This document shows positions 10,045 through 21,275 of a stretch of 64,000 nt of DNA, piece after piece (the stretch's first letter is position 1; each line of letters opens with the position of its first letter). This DNA is from Orientallactaga sibirica. Its lineage: Eukaryota > Chordata > Mammalia > Rodentia > Dipodidae. The stretch lies in NCBI GenBank assembly GCA_036365145.1, contig JAEOAD010002762.1, positions 46,001 through 110,000 of the forward strand, written 5' to 3'. A model generated the notes under the pieces. The model was given only the letters and a program-made list of their open reading frames with translations, had not been told where the DNA came from and made no database searches. The position numbers and the translations under genes were made by a program.

Positions 10045-11262
10045 TTCCGCCCCTGGCCCCCAATATATTTAGCTCCTGGCCCCCAATAGATTTATAACTA
10101 CCACACATTGTAAATTGTATTCAGTCCAATTTCAAAGGTTTTCACAGTCTTGATCAACTTAAGATAGTGAGTCCTGTAAAATCAAACAAGTTAAATACTT
10201 TCAACATGTAAAGGCACAGAGTAAACATTTTAACTGTATAAGGAATAGCAAGGAGAGACTAGAATAATGCAAACTCAACCACCATCAGCCATCATCAAAC
10301 TTCAGCAGTTCAAATTCAATATAACCAGAGACTGACAGTCTCCAGGTTTTCCGATCCCACCCCTCCAGCTGGGCAGAGTCACCAGGAAAAAACTTTCATC
10401 CCATGCCAACACTGCACTCCATGGTAGCCCTTTTGCACAGTCCTGGTATATCCAAAACATCTTCACGTCTCCATGCAAACCACGGTCCATCTTCCAAAAG
10501 GCTCTTCCAGCCTATTCCTGAGGGACTTCATGCCTTGCCTCATGCCACATCTCAGCAGCGGCTCCTGGAACCATGTGCAATTCATGACCATTCTATGCAT
10601 TTTTCATGCTTCCAAAACCAATACCAGGTGTGCAGGACACAGCCATATTCTTAATCCAGGGACAAAATAAATCATAGCCTTGAAAAGCAGGTTCCTTCTC
10701 CAGTCAGCTCTTTCCAAGAATTTGCATTTTTAACAGCCTTTCCTCAGGCATACTCTCCATTGTTTTAATGTAAATCAAGTCAGGCCACCTTCCTTCCACC
10801 TTCCTTAAGATTGCTAATGTGTTGACAATAGCAGCTAAACCAGCCTCAGTGCCTCTACTTTTAACTTGCTTCAGGTTTTCCAACTTAAAATCTTAAAATC
10901 TCAGTCCGATATCTTTAGCCAAGCACATCAGTCCATTACAAATTTAAGTTTGATCAAACACTCTGGGCCTGGATAGCGGAATGTAGCCATCCCTTATGCC
11001 AGTAGCCCAGTTCCAACAAAGTCCTCTGCAGTCTTTCCTTCCCCTTAGAAAGCTCATAAGCCAAGCCTCGAAGTTCAGTACTATCTGCACTTAGCATTCT
11101 CAAACTCTCATCAGAATAGTCCATAAAACTTGGCTTACCACTCCAGAAGGCATCTTCAGTTGCAAGCACCAAGTCCATGCCCATTCCTCCAAAACAAAGG
11201 TTCCAAAAGATGAATATCCACACGGTCAGGTTCATCTCACCCCACTTCTGGTACCACTTTAC
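10045..11262 (-). repeat. MaLR-type internal region, copy 1
   Basis: 1218 bp with no long conserved frame. Short minus-strand frames at 10302-10490 and 10954-11235 are also present in the second copy and have no known domain. The PBS-like sequence (minus strand TGGTACCAGAAGTGGGG) at 11240-11256 differs at one position from the site expected for tRNA-Leu. Confidence 0.85.
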
Positions 11263-11655
11263 TGTAGCAGACAGCTTCAGGTTCGCTGAGATGAACTTCC
11301 AGACCGGGCACAGTTATGGAGGAAGGGATATTATTTATTGAAGCTTACAGATCCAGGGGAAGTTCCATAATGGCAAGAGAAGTGGCCTGCTCCCCACAGG
11401 GCCAAGCAGAGAGAGAGAGAAAGCCAACCAGCCACCACAGCACACAGAGCAAAACTACAGCCAAAAGGTCACACAGCACACTTCAGGAACTCCTGCTAGG
11501 CACATTTGCATATCTTTACAATGGAATCTCAAACCCACCATTAACACCTTAAGACCAGCCCCCAGTGACATTGCCTCTAGCAAGGTGATTGCAGATGCAA
11601 ACTATAACTAATAAAACACTGAATATATTGGGGGACAGATATTCAAACTACCACA
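11263..11655 (-). repeat. MaLR-type LTR, copy 2 (shared middle LTR)
   Basis: 393 bp, same as the outer LTRs apart from scattered substitutions. It serves as 5' LTR for one unit and 3' LTR for the other. Confidence 0.88.
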
Positions 11656-12872
11656 TTCCGCCCCAAAATATTTAATATATTTAGCTCCTGGCCCCAATAG
11701 ATTTATAACTACCACACATTGTAAATTGTATTCAGTCCAATTTCAAAGGTTTTCACAGTCTTGATCAACTTAAGATAGTGAGTCCTGTAAAATCAAACAA
11801 GTTAAATACTTTCAACATGTAAAGGCACAGAGTAAACATTTTAACTGTATAAGGAATAGCAAGGAGAGACTAGAATAATGCAAACTCAACCACCATCAGC
11901 CGTCATCAAACTTCAGCAGTTCAAATTCAATATAACCAGAGACTGACAGTCTCCAGGTTTTCCGATCCCACCCCCTCCAGCTGGGCAGAGTCACCAGGAA
12001 AAAACTTTCATCCCATGCCAACACTGCACTCCATGGTAGCCCTTTTGCACAGTCCTGGTATATCCAAAACATCTTCAGGTCTCCATGCAAACCACGGTCC
12101 ATCTTCCAAAAGGCTCTTCCAGCCTATTCCTGAGGAACTTCATGCCTTGCCTCATGCCACATCTCAGCAGCGGCTCCTGGAACCATGTGCAATTCATGAC
12201 CATTCTATGCATTTTCATGCTTCCAAAACCAATACCAGGTGTGCAGGACACAGCCATATTCTTAATCCAGGGACAAAATAAATCATAGCCTTGAAAAGCA
12301 GGTTCCTTCTCCAGTCAGCTCTTTCCAAGAATTTGCATTTTTAACAGCCTTTCCTCAGGCATACTCTCCATTGTTTTAATGTAAATCAAGTCAGGCCACC
12401 TTCCTTCCACCTTCCTTAAGATTGCTAATGCGTTGACAATAGCAGCTAAACCAGCCTCAGTGCCTCTACTTTTAACTTGCTTCAGGTTTTCCAACTTAAA
12501 ATCTTAAAATCTCAGTCCGATATCTTTAGCCAAGCACATCAGTCCATTACAAATTTAAGTTTGATCAAACACTCTGGGCCTGGATAGCGGAATGTAGCCA
12601 TCCCTTATGCCAGTAGCCCAGTTCCAACAAAGTCCTCTGCAGTCTTTCCTTCCCCTTAGAAAGCTCATAAGCCAAGCCTCGAAGTTCAGTACTATCTGCA
12701 CTTAGCATTCTCAAACTCTCATCAGAATAGTCCATAAAACTTGGCTTACCACTCCAGAAGGCATCTTCAGTTGCAAGCACCAAGTCCATGCCCATTCCTC
12801 CAAAACAAAGGTTCAAAAGATGAATATCCACACCGTCAGGTTCATCTCACCCCACTTCTGGTACCACTTTAC
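11656..12872 (-). repeat. MaLR-type internal region, copy 2
   Basis: 1217 bp, nearly identical to copy 1. Near the 3' LTR a few bases differ (CCCCAAAATATTTAATAT in place of the CCTGGCCCCCAATAT form), and there are 1-2-bp indels. PBS-like sequence lies at 12850-12866. Confidence 0.85.
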
Positions 12873-13265
12873 TGTAGCAGACAGCTTCAGGTTCGCTGAG
12901 ATGAACTTCCAGACCGGGCACAGTTATGGAGGAAGGGATATTATTTATTGAAGCTTACAGATCCAGGGGAAGTTCCATAATGGCAAGAGAAGTGGCCTGC
13001 TCCCCACAGGGCCAAGCAGAGAGAGAGAGAAAGCCAACCAGCCACCACAGCACACAGAGCAAAACTACAGCCAAAAGGTCACACAGCACACTTCAGGAAC
13101 TCCTGCTAGGCACATTTGCATATCTTTACAATGGAAACTCAAACCCACCATTAACACCTTAAGACCAGCCCCCAGTGACATTGCCTCTAGCAAGGTGATT
13201 GCAGATGCAAACTATAACTAATAAAACACTGAATATATTGGGGGACATATATTCAAACTACCACA
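12873..13265 (-). repeat. MaLR-type LTR, copy 3 (5' LTR of the element)
   Basis: 393 bp, antisense, followed by the TGCAC target duplication at 13266-13270. Confidence 0.88.
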
Positions 13266-13270
13266 TGCAC

Positions 13271-14240
13271 CTTCAGGGTAGGAATTTAAGGTGCCAAGTG
13301 TAGCTCTTATACCCCAATCCAAACACAGAAGTAATAGTAGATGTTGAGTTTGCCTACCATTGAAGTATTCTAGTGGGCTGGGTGGAGCAATTGCCTGCAA
13401 ATTTTAAAATTTCAGTAAGCAATATACACATTAAATGAAAACTAGCACAGAGTATGCAAGATAACCTTATAAAGCCAAAACCCCTAAGGGTGTGTGTTGC
13501 TCTACACCCTTAACCCTGTCAGCTGGGAGCTTGAGAAAATGGGTTCCAGGGCATCCTGGGTCTTAGTCAGACCCTGCCCCCAATAATGACAAAAGCAAAA
13601 GACAAAGGCCCTATGAATCCGAAAGCATCAAAGGCAGCAATAGTCAAGTCCCCAATACAGCTTAATTAAGAATGGTAAAGACAACTAAGCATATGTAACC
13701 CATAACCTGCCCTGACATAGAAAGAGAGATTAGCACTTCCAGTGCAGGCCTATGTACCTGCTTTTTTTGTCAGTCAGCCTCGTTACCTTGTGGTGTGGCT
13801 TCCAATCTCACCAATGCTGAGTGCCCACCTCAATCCCTCTGTGTTGTGCTGTGAATCTGGCACTCAGATAAGCTTTGCTGGATTCCCCACTGCCTGGGGC
13901 TGAATGTGTTCTCCACAGGTTTGCAGTGCTGTTGTTTGTGGGATAGGAGAGTGCAGAAAGCCTGGAATTGTACTGGAACTGCTCAGCTGGTTCCTCCTGT
14001 CTCCTCTTCAGCAACTCCTCAGCTAATCTCTGCTGTCTCCCCTTCAAGTTTCTTGACTTTTCAAGGAGGCTACTGAGGTTGGAAAATCCCATTGTTTTTT
14101 CTCTGCTCCTGCATCTGGGCAGGCACAGATCCACAAAAATCTGTGCAGATTGGGTTCGAGCAGGCAAACACCTCAGTGGGATTCTGGCCAACTTCCTCCT
14201 TTCTGATAGATCTTAGTCTCTCCTGCTTCTCTGCTGTGGC
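13271..14240 (-). mobile_element. Probable L1 5' UTR/promoter region of the same element (antisense)
   Basis: After the TGCAC duplication, the sequence continues the L1 upstream of ORF1 for about 970 bp, up to GCTTCTCTGCTGTGGCC near 14240, where SINE sequence begins. It is less AT-rich than the ORFs. On the minus strand (the L1 sense strand) it holds a 127-codon frame at 13808-14191 rich in Arg, Glu and Gln. I infer L1 5' UTR from position and continuity; I cannot prove where the L1 starts. Confidence 0.55.
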
Positions 14241-14268
14241 CAATAAAAACCTATATATACACCTTCAC

Positions 14269-14471
14269 TTTAAAAAATACTTTTTATTTTTATTTATTTA
14301 TTTGATAGGGAGAGAGAGAGAATGGGCACACCAGGGCCTCCAGCCACTGTGAACAAACTCCAGACACATGTACCCCCTTGTGCATCTGGCTTACATGCAT
14401 TCTGGAGAATTGAACCTGGGTATTTTGGCTTTGCAGGCAAATGCCTTAACCGCTAAGCCATCCCTCCAGCC
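14269..14471 (-). mobile_element. Dip-type tRNA-derived SINE (antisense)
   Basis: It ends CCATCCCTCCAGCCC, the reverse complement of the SINE head with its A-box, and starts with the A/T-rich tail and a GA-rich tract. A 9-bp duplication CACCTTCAC lies at 14260-14268 and 14472-14480. Confidence 0.88.
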
Positions 14472-14590
14472 CACCTTCACATTTTAGACAGAGGGTGTAT
14501 TTTGCTGTGGTTTTGCTTAAATCCCTCTTTAGGCTGGATTGATGTGACTCCTATGCAGCCATCTCACCCAGAGGCCCTCAAAAATCCAGT

Positions 14591-14827
14591 ATTTATTTTA
14601 TTTTATTTTATAGAGGGAGAGAGAGGGAGACAGAGAGAGAGAATTGGTGCACCAGGCTTCAGCCACTGCAATCAAACTCCAGACACTTGTGCCACCTAGT
14701 GAGCATGTGCAACCTTGAGTTTGCCTCACTGTGTGTGCATCTGGCTTATGTAAGATCTGGAGATTCAGACATAGGTCCTTGGGCTTCACAGGCAACCACC
14801 TTAACAGCTAAGCCATCTCTCCAGCCC
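14591..14827 (-). mobile_element. Dip-type SINE (antisense)
   Basis: Tail TTATTTTATTTTATTTTATAG at the left, GAGA tract, then the body, ending CCATCTCTCCAGCCC. AATCCAGTAT at the left and ACCCAGTATT at the right form the approximate target duplication. Confidence 0.87.
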
Positions 14828-14840
14828 CAAACCCAGTATT

Positions 14841-15053
14841 AAAAAAAAATTTTTATTGATTATCTGAGACAGATGAGAGAGAGAGACAGTGAATAAATAT
14901 GGATGTTCCAGGGCATCCTGTTGCTGCAGGTAAACTTCAGACATGGGCACCACTTTGTGAATCTGGCTTTACATGGGCACAGGGGGAACTGAACCCAGCC
15001 CATCATGCTTTGCAAGCCAACACCTTTAACCACTGAGGAAGATTCCCCAGCCC
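14841..15053 (-). mobile_element. Dip-type SINE (antisense), diverged
   Basis: An A-run and T-run at the left, a GAGAGAGACAG tract, a diverged body, and the terminal GATTCCCCAGCCC. CCCAGTATT precedes it and CTCAGTATTC follows it, suggesting insertion next to the previous SINE. Confidence 0.8.
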
Positions 15054-15095
15054 AAAACTCAGTATTCTTATTGTGGGAAAAAATGTATATTAACA

Positions 15096-15294
15096 GGTTT
15101 GGGGAGATGGCTCAGAGGTTAAAGGCACTTGGTTACAAAACCTGCCTGCCAGGTTCAGTTCCCTGGTACCCATGTAAAGCCAAATGCTCAAGGTAGAACA
15201 CATGTCTGGAGTTTGTTTTCAGCAGCAAGAATCCCTGATGCATCCATATATGCGTTGTCTCACTCTCATCAATAAATAAAATCTATTTTCAAAA
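15096..15294 (+). mobile_element. Dip-type SINE (sense), old copy
   Basis: Head GGGGAGATGGCTCAGAGGTT with recognisable A-box, B-box-like GGTTCAGTTCCC, and the 3' end AATAAATAAAATC. It is more diverged than the copies in the tandem array. Confidence 0.82.
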
Positions 15295-15299
15295 TGTAG

Positions 15300-15900
15300 A
15301 TAGCAAAATTATTTTACATCTTGACTCCTTTAGTATACAGCTCAGTGACACTCAAAGAATATTCACAGTGTTGCACAGCTATCACAATCACCCAGCCACA
15401 GATCTTTTCAATTGCACCAAAATAAAACTCTGCACTAGTTAGATAGTAATTTTCCATCCCTTCCTCCAAACCCCTAGCAAGTACCAGTCTACTTTCTACT
15501 GCCATGTATGTGGCTGCATATCTCATGATTGTCATATAGCAGGAGTCACTTTGTGGCTAGCATAATGTCCTCAAAGTCCATCCATTTATATTGTGTATTA
15601 GAGTATCTTTCCTTTTAAGACTGAATAACATTGCATTACATTGCTATATGTGCCACATTTGGGGTATCTAGGTTCCTATTAATGAGCATTAGGGTTCCTT
15701 CCAACCTTTTGGCTTTTCTGACTAGTGCTTCTATGAACATGGTTGTGTAAATATTTCTTGGAGAACTTGTTTTCAATTCTTTTTGTGGGGGGATGGATCC
15801 TATGATGAACTTGTGTTGAATAACTTAAGGAACCCCCACACTGTTCCCAACAGTTGCCGTGTCATTTCACATTCTGATCAACACTACACAGAGCATCCAA
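15300..15900 (-). mobile_element. Ancient L1 (L1M-type) 3' end, antisense
   Basis: The plus strand carries the well-known reverse complement of old mammalian L1 3' sequence. It includes CTTTTGGCTTTTCTGACTA with TTCTATGAACATGG (about 15709-15741) and the AACCCCCACACTGTTCCCAA segment (about 15831-15850). It is heavily diverged and non-coding. This may be the L1 commonly present in intron 1 of the neighbouring RET copy. Confidence 0.7.
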
Positions 15901-15966
15901 AAAGTCGTCAGTAGCCAAGGTCAAGCTGTTTACACTTCTCCACAGGCTCCTCTGGTTAGGTTTTTA

Positions 15967-16161
15967 GCTTTTTTTAAAATTTTAATTTTTTTATTTTTGA
16001 GAGAGACAGAGAGGGAGAGGGAGACAGAGAATGGGCATGCCAGCAGTTTTGCCACAAATGTTGCTTTTTCAGTGTGACATTGCGCCTTGCATCACTTTGC
16101 ATCTCAAATGCCTGAACGGGTTCTTAGGAAACAAAGGACTGCTAAGCCATCTCTCCAGCCC
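15967..16161 (-). mobile_element. Dip-type SINE (antisense), diverged middle
   Basis: Starts TTTTTTTAAAATTTTAATTT and a GAGAGAGACAGAGAG tract, and ends GCTAAGCCATCTCTCCAGCCC-like sequence. TTTTTAGCTTTTTT before and GGTTTTCAGCTTTTTG after form an imperfect target duplication. The central SINE body has decayed. Confidence 0.8.
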
Positions 16162-16759
16162 AGGTTTTCAGCTTTTTGTTAGTTTTTCATAGACTGAAAG
16201 CAGAAACAAAGGAGAGAAGTGCATTCTGGTGTTTCAGACCGTTGAGGAGGGCATTTAGCTAACAGAGCATTTCATGCCATCCAGGCAGGAAGCAGAAAGA
16301 GAATGTTGTCTATCTGACTCCCCACTTTTCCTCTTTTTAATTTCATCTGGACCTCCAGCCTGAGGAATGGAGCCATCCACACCCAGGGCAGATTTTCCCC
16401 TTAGTGAATCCTCTCTGGATATGCACACCCAGAAGTATGGCTCACCACTTTCCTAGGCACATCTTAATCCAATCAAGATTAACTGTCATGTTGTAATGCC
16501 TGACTCTTAGCTGAATGTTAATAAACAATATGGCCACGTGGTTTGCCTCCCTATCGGGACATAGGATATTTACATTCTACAGAAAGTTCTCTCCTGCCAC
16601 TTGCAGGCAGCCAACCCCACATCTGCCCAACAATCTTGATTAATTACCTAAAATCAATGTAGAATTGCTGCATTTGTGTTCATTCTGCCTGGCTGTTTCC
16701 GCTGGTCATGACGTCAGTGAAACCCACCCCGTGGTCGTGTGTATTACTAGTTCCTCCCT
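16162..16759. other. Unassigned non-repetitive DNA, probably RET intron 1 portion
   Basis: I see no exon-like frame, RNA gene or clear repeat here. Its position directly upstream of RET exon 2 makes it the likely end of the duplicated RET intron 1. Confidence 0.35.
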
Positions 16760-16960
16760 TTGCATACTGCAGAGGATTCTGGCACGAATGTACCAGTTTT
16801 CCATCTCAACCACCCGTCAAAGGGCATCAAGGAGGTTTCTGTCTCTTGGCTGCCATGAATATTCCTGCCATTTAGGGTTAAGTCACTTGGTGATGGATAT
16901 TTTCATCTCTATTGGATAAATTCAGTGAAATTGCTGGGTCATGTGGTAGGAATGTGTTTC
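16760..16960 (-). mobile_element. Ancient L1 3' end fragment (antisense)
   Basis: Segments such as GCCATGAATATTCCTGCCAT (about 16851-16870) and AAATTGCTGGGTCATGTGGT (about 16928-16947) are characteristic of the reverse complement of old L1 3' sequence. It is strongly diverged. Confidence 0.5.
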
Positions 16961-17159
16961 AATAAAGATTGATTTCTTCCTTGTAAAATACTCCCTCAGT
17001 TTCTGATGACTATGTATCTATCTTGTTCCTCTTCTCTGGAAACATTCAAATCCTGGACAGCTCCACCTCTGGCTGATTTGTTTAGAAGCTTGTGTGAACC
17101 TCCTCCTGTGTGGTTGTGGGGCTTTATCACACTTGGCAGGCTGGGAATTAGCCTGCTTT

Positions 17160-17262
17160 CTCTCCTTTGTTCCTCCTTTTTCTTTCTTCCTTTCTTTCCT
17201 TTCTTTTTTTCCTTCCTTCCTTCCTTCCTTCCTTCCTTCCTTCCTTCCTTCTTTTTTCTTTT
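17160..17262. repeat. Polypyrimidine tract with (TTCC)n microsatellite
   Basis: An uninterrupted C/T stretch with about twelve tandem TTCC units in 17203-17250. It lies about 130 bp upstream of RET exon 2. Confidence 0.9.
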
Positions 17263-17388
17263 TTGTTTCGTTTTACTGCAGTGAAGTCTCAGTCATGTTT
17301 AGCTAAAATCAGAATTTTAAAGTAATGTCTTTTTTTCGTGAAGAAGCTACTGCCCCCACCCTCTCACACACTTCCATGTCTCCTGCAG

Positions 17389-17652
17389 CTCCTCTGGGCC
17401 TTTACTTCTCGAGGGATGCTTACTGGGAGAAGTTGTATGTGGACCAGCCAGCTGGCACCCCCCTGCTCTATGTCCAAGCCCTGCGGGACACCACCAGAGA
17501 GGTACCCAGCTTCCGCCTGGGTCAGTACCTCTACAATTCCTCCAGCACGCCACTGCATAAGAATGACTGGATCTGCATCCAAGAGGACACTGGCCTTCTC
17601 CACCTCAACCAGAGCCTGGACCACAGCGCCTGGGAACAGCTCGACAACCACA
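17389..17652 (+). pseudogene. RET: RET pseudogene exon 2 (intact frame)
   Basis: The acceptor TCTCCTGCAG ends at 17388 and the donor GTAAAG starts at 17653. The 264-bp exon encodes the first cadherin-like domain, including [35 protein letters not shown] and [10 protein letters not shown] motifs. The phase (2 bases, 87 codons, 1 base) matches RET exon 2. No stop is present. The protein differs noticeably from RET of other mammals in the [12 protein letters not shown] part. Confidence 0.93.
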
Positions 17653-19123
17653 GTAAAGGGAGGCTGGCACCCCTCCCACCTCGGCCTCGAGCTGCCCTTG
17701 ACACAGCTGTTAGTGCTGAGGCTGAGGGTGGCCACCCAGGGCTCCTGTGGGTAAAGATACAAAAGGAAGGGTGAGAGTGGCTGTGGAGTCCAGGGAGCCA
17801 CGTGGTTTGGGGGCACTGTTGGCCCCTGGGCTTCCTGAGGCTGGTGGCACAGGTGGTACAAATACACTCTTGCCACATGGAGCAGAGATGGTTTGCAGTG
17901 GGGTGATGAGGGAGCGCAGGCTGTGAGAAGGATGCACAGTTTCTGGGGAACCTAAGGGTTTGATTGAGCTGGTGGCTGAGAACTCCCTGGAGATGCAGCA
18001 GGTCCAAGGAAGCCTGCCTCCCCATCTACAGCATACCGTGTGTACAGGTACCTGCAAGGCTGGCTGAGGTGTCCAGGAAACAGAGCAGATGGCAACCCAG
18101 CCAGCTGTACAAAGCAGAGACAAAAGCTGTAGGCAGACCAAATAGAACACTAGTCCTGCTGGGACAAAGGGACAATCTGAGGGCCTTGTGGCATGAAGCA
18201 ATGATTGTGTAGCCAGTAGCTCCCATTCTCTAAGCATTTCCTCCTGAGGCATGACCTCACTTGGCCCTCAGACCCTATCCATAGGTGAAGGCAGGGTAGA
18301 GTGCCATGAATGTAGAACAAGACGCGCTTCCCAGCTAAATGACAAGTGAAGTGGAATGTCTGAGCTGTCTGTCGAGTGCAGCCCCAGGGTCAGGAGGCCG
18401 GGAGGGCGTCTGAGATGGGCAACTCCGTGCCAGCGCTGCCTGGACGCTTCTGAAGGAGGTATTGTGATGTGGGCCATGGTCTCAAATACTTGAGTGGCCC
18501 ACTATCTTATCTTCCGAGCCACAGTGAACAACTGAGGAACTAGAGTCTTGGTGGGGACGAGGGTGGAATGATCTGTGGTCTTGGCGTTTCCCTGACCACT
18601 GCAAGAACCTCCTGTGTCTGGACACTGCCTGACCCAGTCAGGAAAGAAGCCACAAAGCATTCTGACCCGAGTTTGTGCAGGGAGATGTAAACAATGACGT
18701 ATAGGCTAAGGAGGGACAGAGCGGTCTTGTAGACTATAGGCCGAGCAAACTGGAGAAGGAGTCACCACCTGGGGCTGAGGTCAAAGCCCGGGGAAACATG
18801 CACCCCAGGCAAGGCTCATGAGGAGTTTGGTGCTTAGTAACCCCAGGAAGGTTCTAGTAGCTTCCTTATGCCTCGGGAGACAACCTTGAGACTGCCCACC
18901 CGCAGGGAGGAGAAAACATTAGCCCCAGTACTCAGATAGCTCCCTGAAGAGGGGATATTTGAGTTGAGAGCTAGGGGGTCGCTGGATAAGCACCGATGCT
19001 CCGGGTCTCAGTACCTAGAGTGGACCACAAGGGACCCCTGTCCTGCTTCCCACTCCTCCCAAGCTGGCTGGTGTGACCGCCACTCCCTGAGAAGGGGCTG
19101 CCTTCTTCCTTCCTTCTTTGCAG
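17653..19123 (+). other. Intron 2 of the RET pseudogene
   Basis: 1471 bp between a good donor (GTAAAG) and acceptor (TTCCTTCTTTGCAG). I see no SINE or L1 here. Long opposing frames in 17.3-18.3 kb are GC-driven and have no recognisable domain. Confidence 0.8.
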
Positions 19124-19411
19124 ATGGTGGCTTGTCTTCACTCACCGTCTTCCTCCAAGTCTTCTTGGGACCCACAGTCTCGCGTGAGCGTGGGTGCCAG
19201 TGGCCACGCTGTGCCCGAGTGTACTTCTACATCAACAGCTCCTCCTTCCCAGCCTGCAACTCTCTCACACCCCGTGAACTCTGCTTCCCGGAAACAGATC
19301 TGTCCTTTCATATCAGAGAGAACAGGCCCCCTGGTACCTTCCACCATTTTCGCCTGCTGCCTGTTCAATTCCTTTGCCCCAACATCAGTGTGGCCTACAG
19401 GCTTTTGGAAG
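19124..19411 (+). pseudogene. RET: RET pseudogene exon 3 (intact frame)
   Basis: 288 bp between CTTTGCAG and GTGAGT. Encodes the second cadherin-like segment with [45 protein letters not shown] and [12 protein letters not shown]. No disabling change is present, and cysteines match those of the RET family. The phase continues correctly from exon 2. Confidence 0.94.
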
Positions 19412-19671
19412 GTGAGTATCAGCCTTGTGGGGCCTGCTGCCTAGCAGGCACAGTGTCAAGTGCCCTTAGAGTTAGCCATGTGCCTTATTTTTCACCACTG
19501 TTTAACATTGCGGAAATATCTTTTGGGTACCTGCTATGGGCCAGGTACTGTTACAAGAGTTTGGGCTGGAAGTGTGAACAACAAGCTGATCCCCTGCCCT
19601 CATGAAGCTCCGAGTTCTCTGTGGGGAAGGAGCCTCCATGAGTATGTCAAGGAAACCCGGGGGCTATTGGA

Positions 19672-19716
19672 AGGAAGGAAGGAAGGAAGGAAGGGAGGAA
19701 GGAAGGAAGGAAGGAA
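19672..19716. repeat. (GGAA)n microsatellite
   Basis: About eleven GGAA units with one GGGA interruption, followed by an A-run. Confidence 0.9.
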
Positions 19717-21009
19717 AAAAAATCCAGGGGGCAAGGAGTGGTGGAGACTGCTGTCTTCAATAGAGCAGGTCAGAGCAAGGGCCACCAAGCAAGGTGAGCT
19801 GGTGGCAGACCTAGTCCCTCAGAGTGCTAAGATGGGGACCCTGCATGGCTGAAGGGCAGTAATCCACTGGTGAGAGCAGAAGCCAGTGGGGACAGGGTAG
19901 TTCCACATCTGGAGGCATTGTAGGCCATTGCCCACTGAAGGACATGGGCTGCTATGGAGCACAAGAGTCATGGGTGAAAGGATCTGACTTACCTTGAAGA
20001 GGTTTAAACTCCTCTGCTGGACGTGGTTTAGTGTCACAGGGTGGACAGCAGGGAGACCAGAGGTGCCAGGAGAGACGCCTGAATGGAAGGATGGGCTTGA
20101 GATGTGGCTGGAATTTGCACGCTCTTAAGGAGACCAGGCTGGATTTTCCCTGAGGTAGATGTGAGGCATTCAGCCCAATCCAGGGTTGCTCTGTTTCATT
20201 TTCAGCAAGCACAGCTGACCTTGCTGAGAGCCTGCCCTGAGGGAGCTGAGTGGGATTGCAAAAGGCAGCTGTGGCCACACGAACGTGCCACTGAACCATT
20301 TTAAAGTTCGACACTTGGGACTCTGTGGGGTCTCTAGGGCTCAGGGCAGGGAGTGCAGGCTGGATTCACACTAGAGGTATTGAGTACAAATATGATCATT
20401 GGCATCTAAAGAGGAGACAGATGCCTTCACTCCACTCGTAGTCTCTTGAGACACACATTCGTCTTTCCCCAGGGCATGAGGTCAATGTCTAGGAACAAGA
20501 CACGTTGGCAATGGTTTTGCATCCTGCCCTTTCTCACTTAAAACTTTAAAAATACCTTCTGCATGTTTTCTGTAATCATAAAGGTAGAAGGAAAGAGCTT
20601 CTGAAAAGCGTCTCCCAGTTGTAATTCACTTGTATTGAGCCATCTGGGCGGATCTTCCAGCCAGCATTCAGCACCCTCATTTCAGGGGTTCTGTTAGGAG
20701 GGCTAAGTGAGAAGAGCTTCACCCCCCCCCCCTGCCTTGCAGGTCACTCTACAGAGCTGGTTATGGTGCTAGGCACTGCAGCCTTCATCCTGTCTGCTGG
20801 AGAGGAAACGGAGGCACCAAGAGGCACTACAACTAGTCTCAGATTACATAGCCAGGAGAGGTAGACAGCAGGAATGTAAACCTCACTTTCAGAAATGCCT
20901 GTGTTGGCATAAAATCATACCCCAGATATCTACTCTTTGTTTTCAAGTCATAGAACTTTGGCATTGTTTCTCACATTTTTTTTTTTTTGAGGCAAGCCCT
21001 ACAGACTGG

Positions 21010-21275
21010 CTTTTTTTTTTTTTTTATGAGAGAGAGAGAGAGAGAGAGAGTGGAGAGAACAAGAGAGAGGAGAAGAAAGGAGAGAAAATTAGTACACCAG
21101 GGCCTTTAGCCACTATAATCAAACTCCATATGCATGTGCCACCTTGTGCACATGTGCAACCTTGTGTGCTTCCATCACCTTGTGCCTCTGGCTTATGAGC
21201 GGTCTGGAGAGTCAAACATGGGTCCCTTAGGTTTCACAGGCAAATGCCTTAACTGCTCAGCCATCCCTCTAACCC
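21010..21275 (-). mobile_element. Dip-type SINE (antisense) in RET intron 3
   Basis: A T-run, a GA dinucleotide tract and SINE body ending AGCCATCCCTCTAACCC. CTCACAT with a T-run occurs on both sides (about 20970 and 21276), giving the target duplication. A 20-bp piece between two T-runs (20989-21010) may be a leftover of an earlier insertion. Confidence 0.82.

Larger units (their letters stand above)
9652..13265 (-). mobile_element. MaLR/ERVL-type LTR element in tandem form: LTR-internal-LTR-internal-LTR
   Basis: Three 393-bp LTRs (9652-10044, 11263-11655, 12873-13265) alternate with two near-identical non-coding internal regions of 1218 and 1217 bp. On the minus strand each LTR begins TGTGGTAGTTTGAATAT and ends GCTGTCTGCTACA. 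A primer-binding site close to that of tRNA-Leu follows each 5' LTR, and a purine-rich tract precedes each 3' LTR. The short internal regions have no gag or pol, as in MaLR elements, which depend on helpers. The tandem form arises by recombination between LTRs of sister copies. The units are very alike, so the duplication is recent compared with the L1. Confidence 0.88.

Noticed and set aside
17338..18252. Overlapping minus-strand frames around RET exon 2 and intron 2
   Set aside because: They are shadows of the GC-rich exon and intron, overlap each other in several frames and show no motif.
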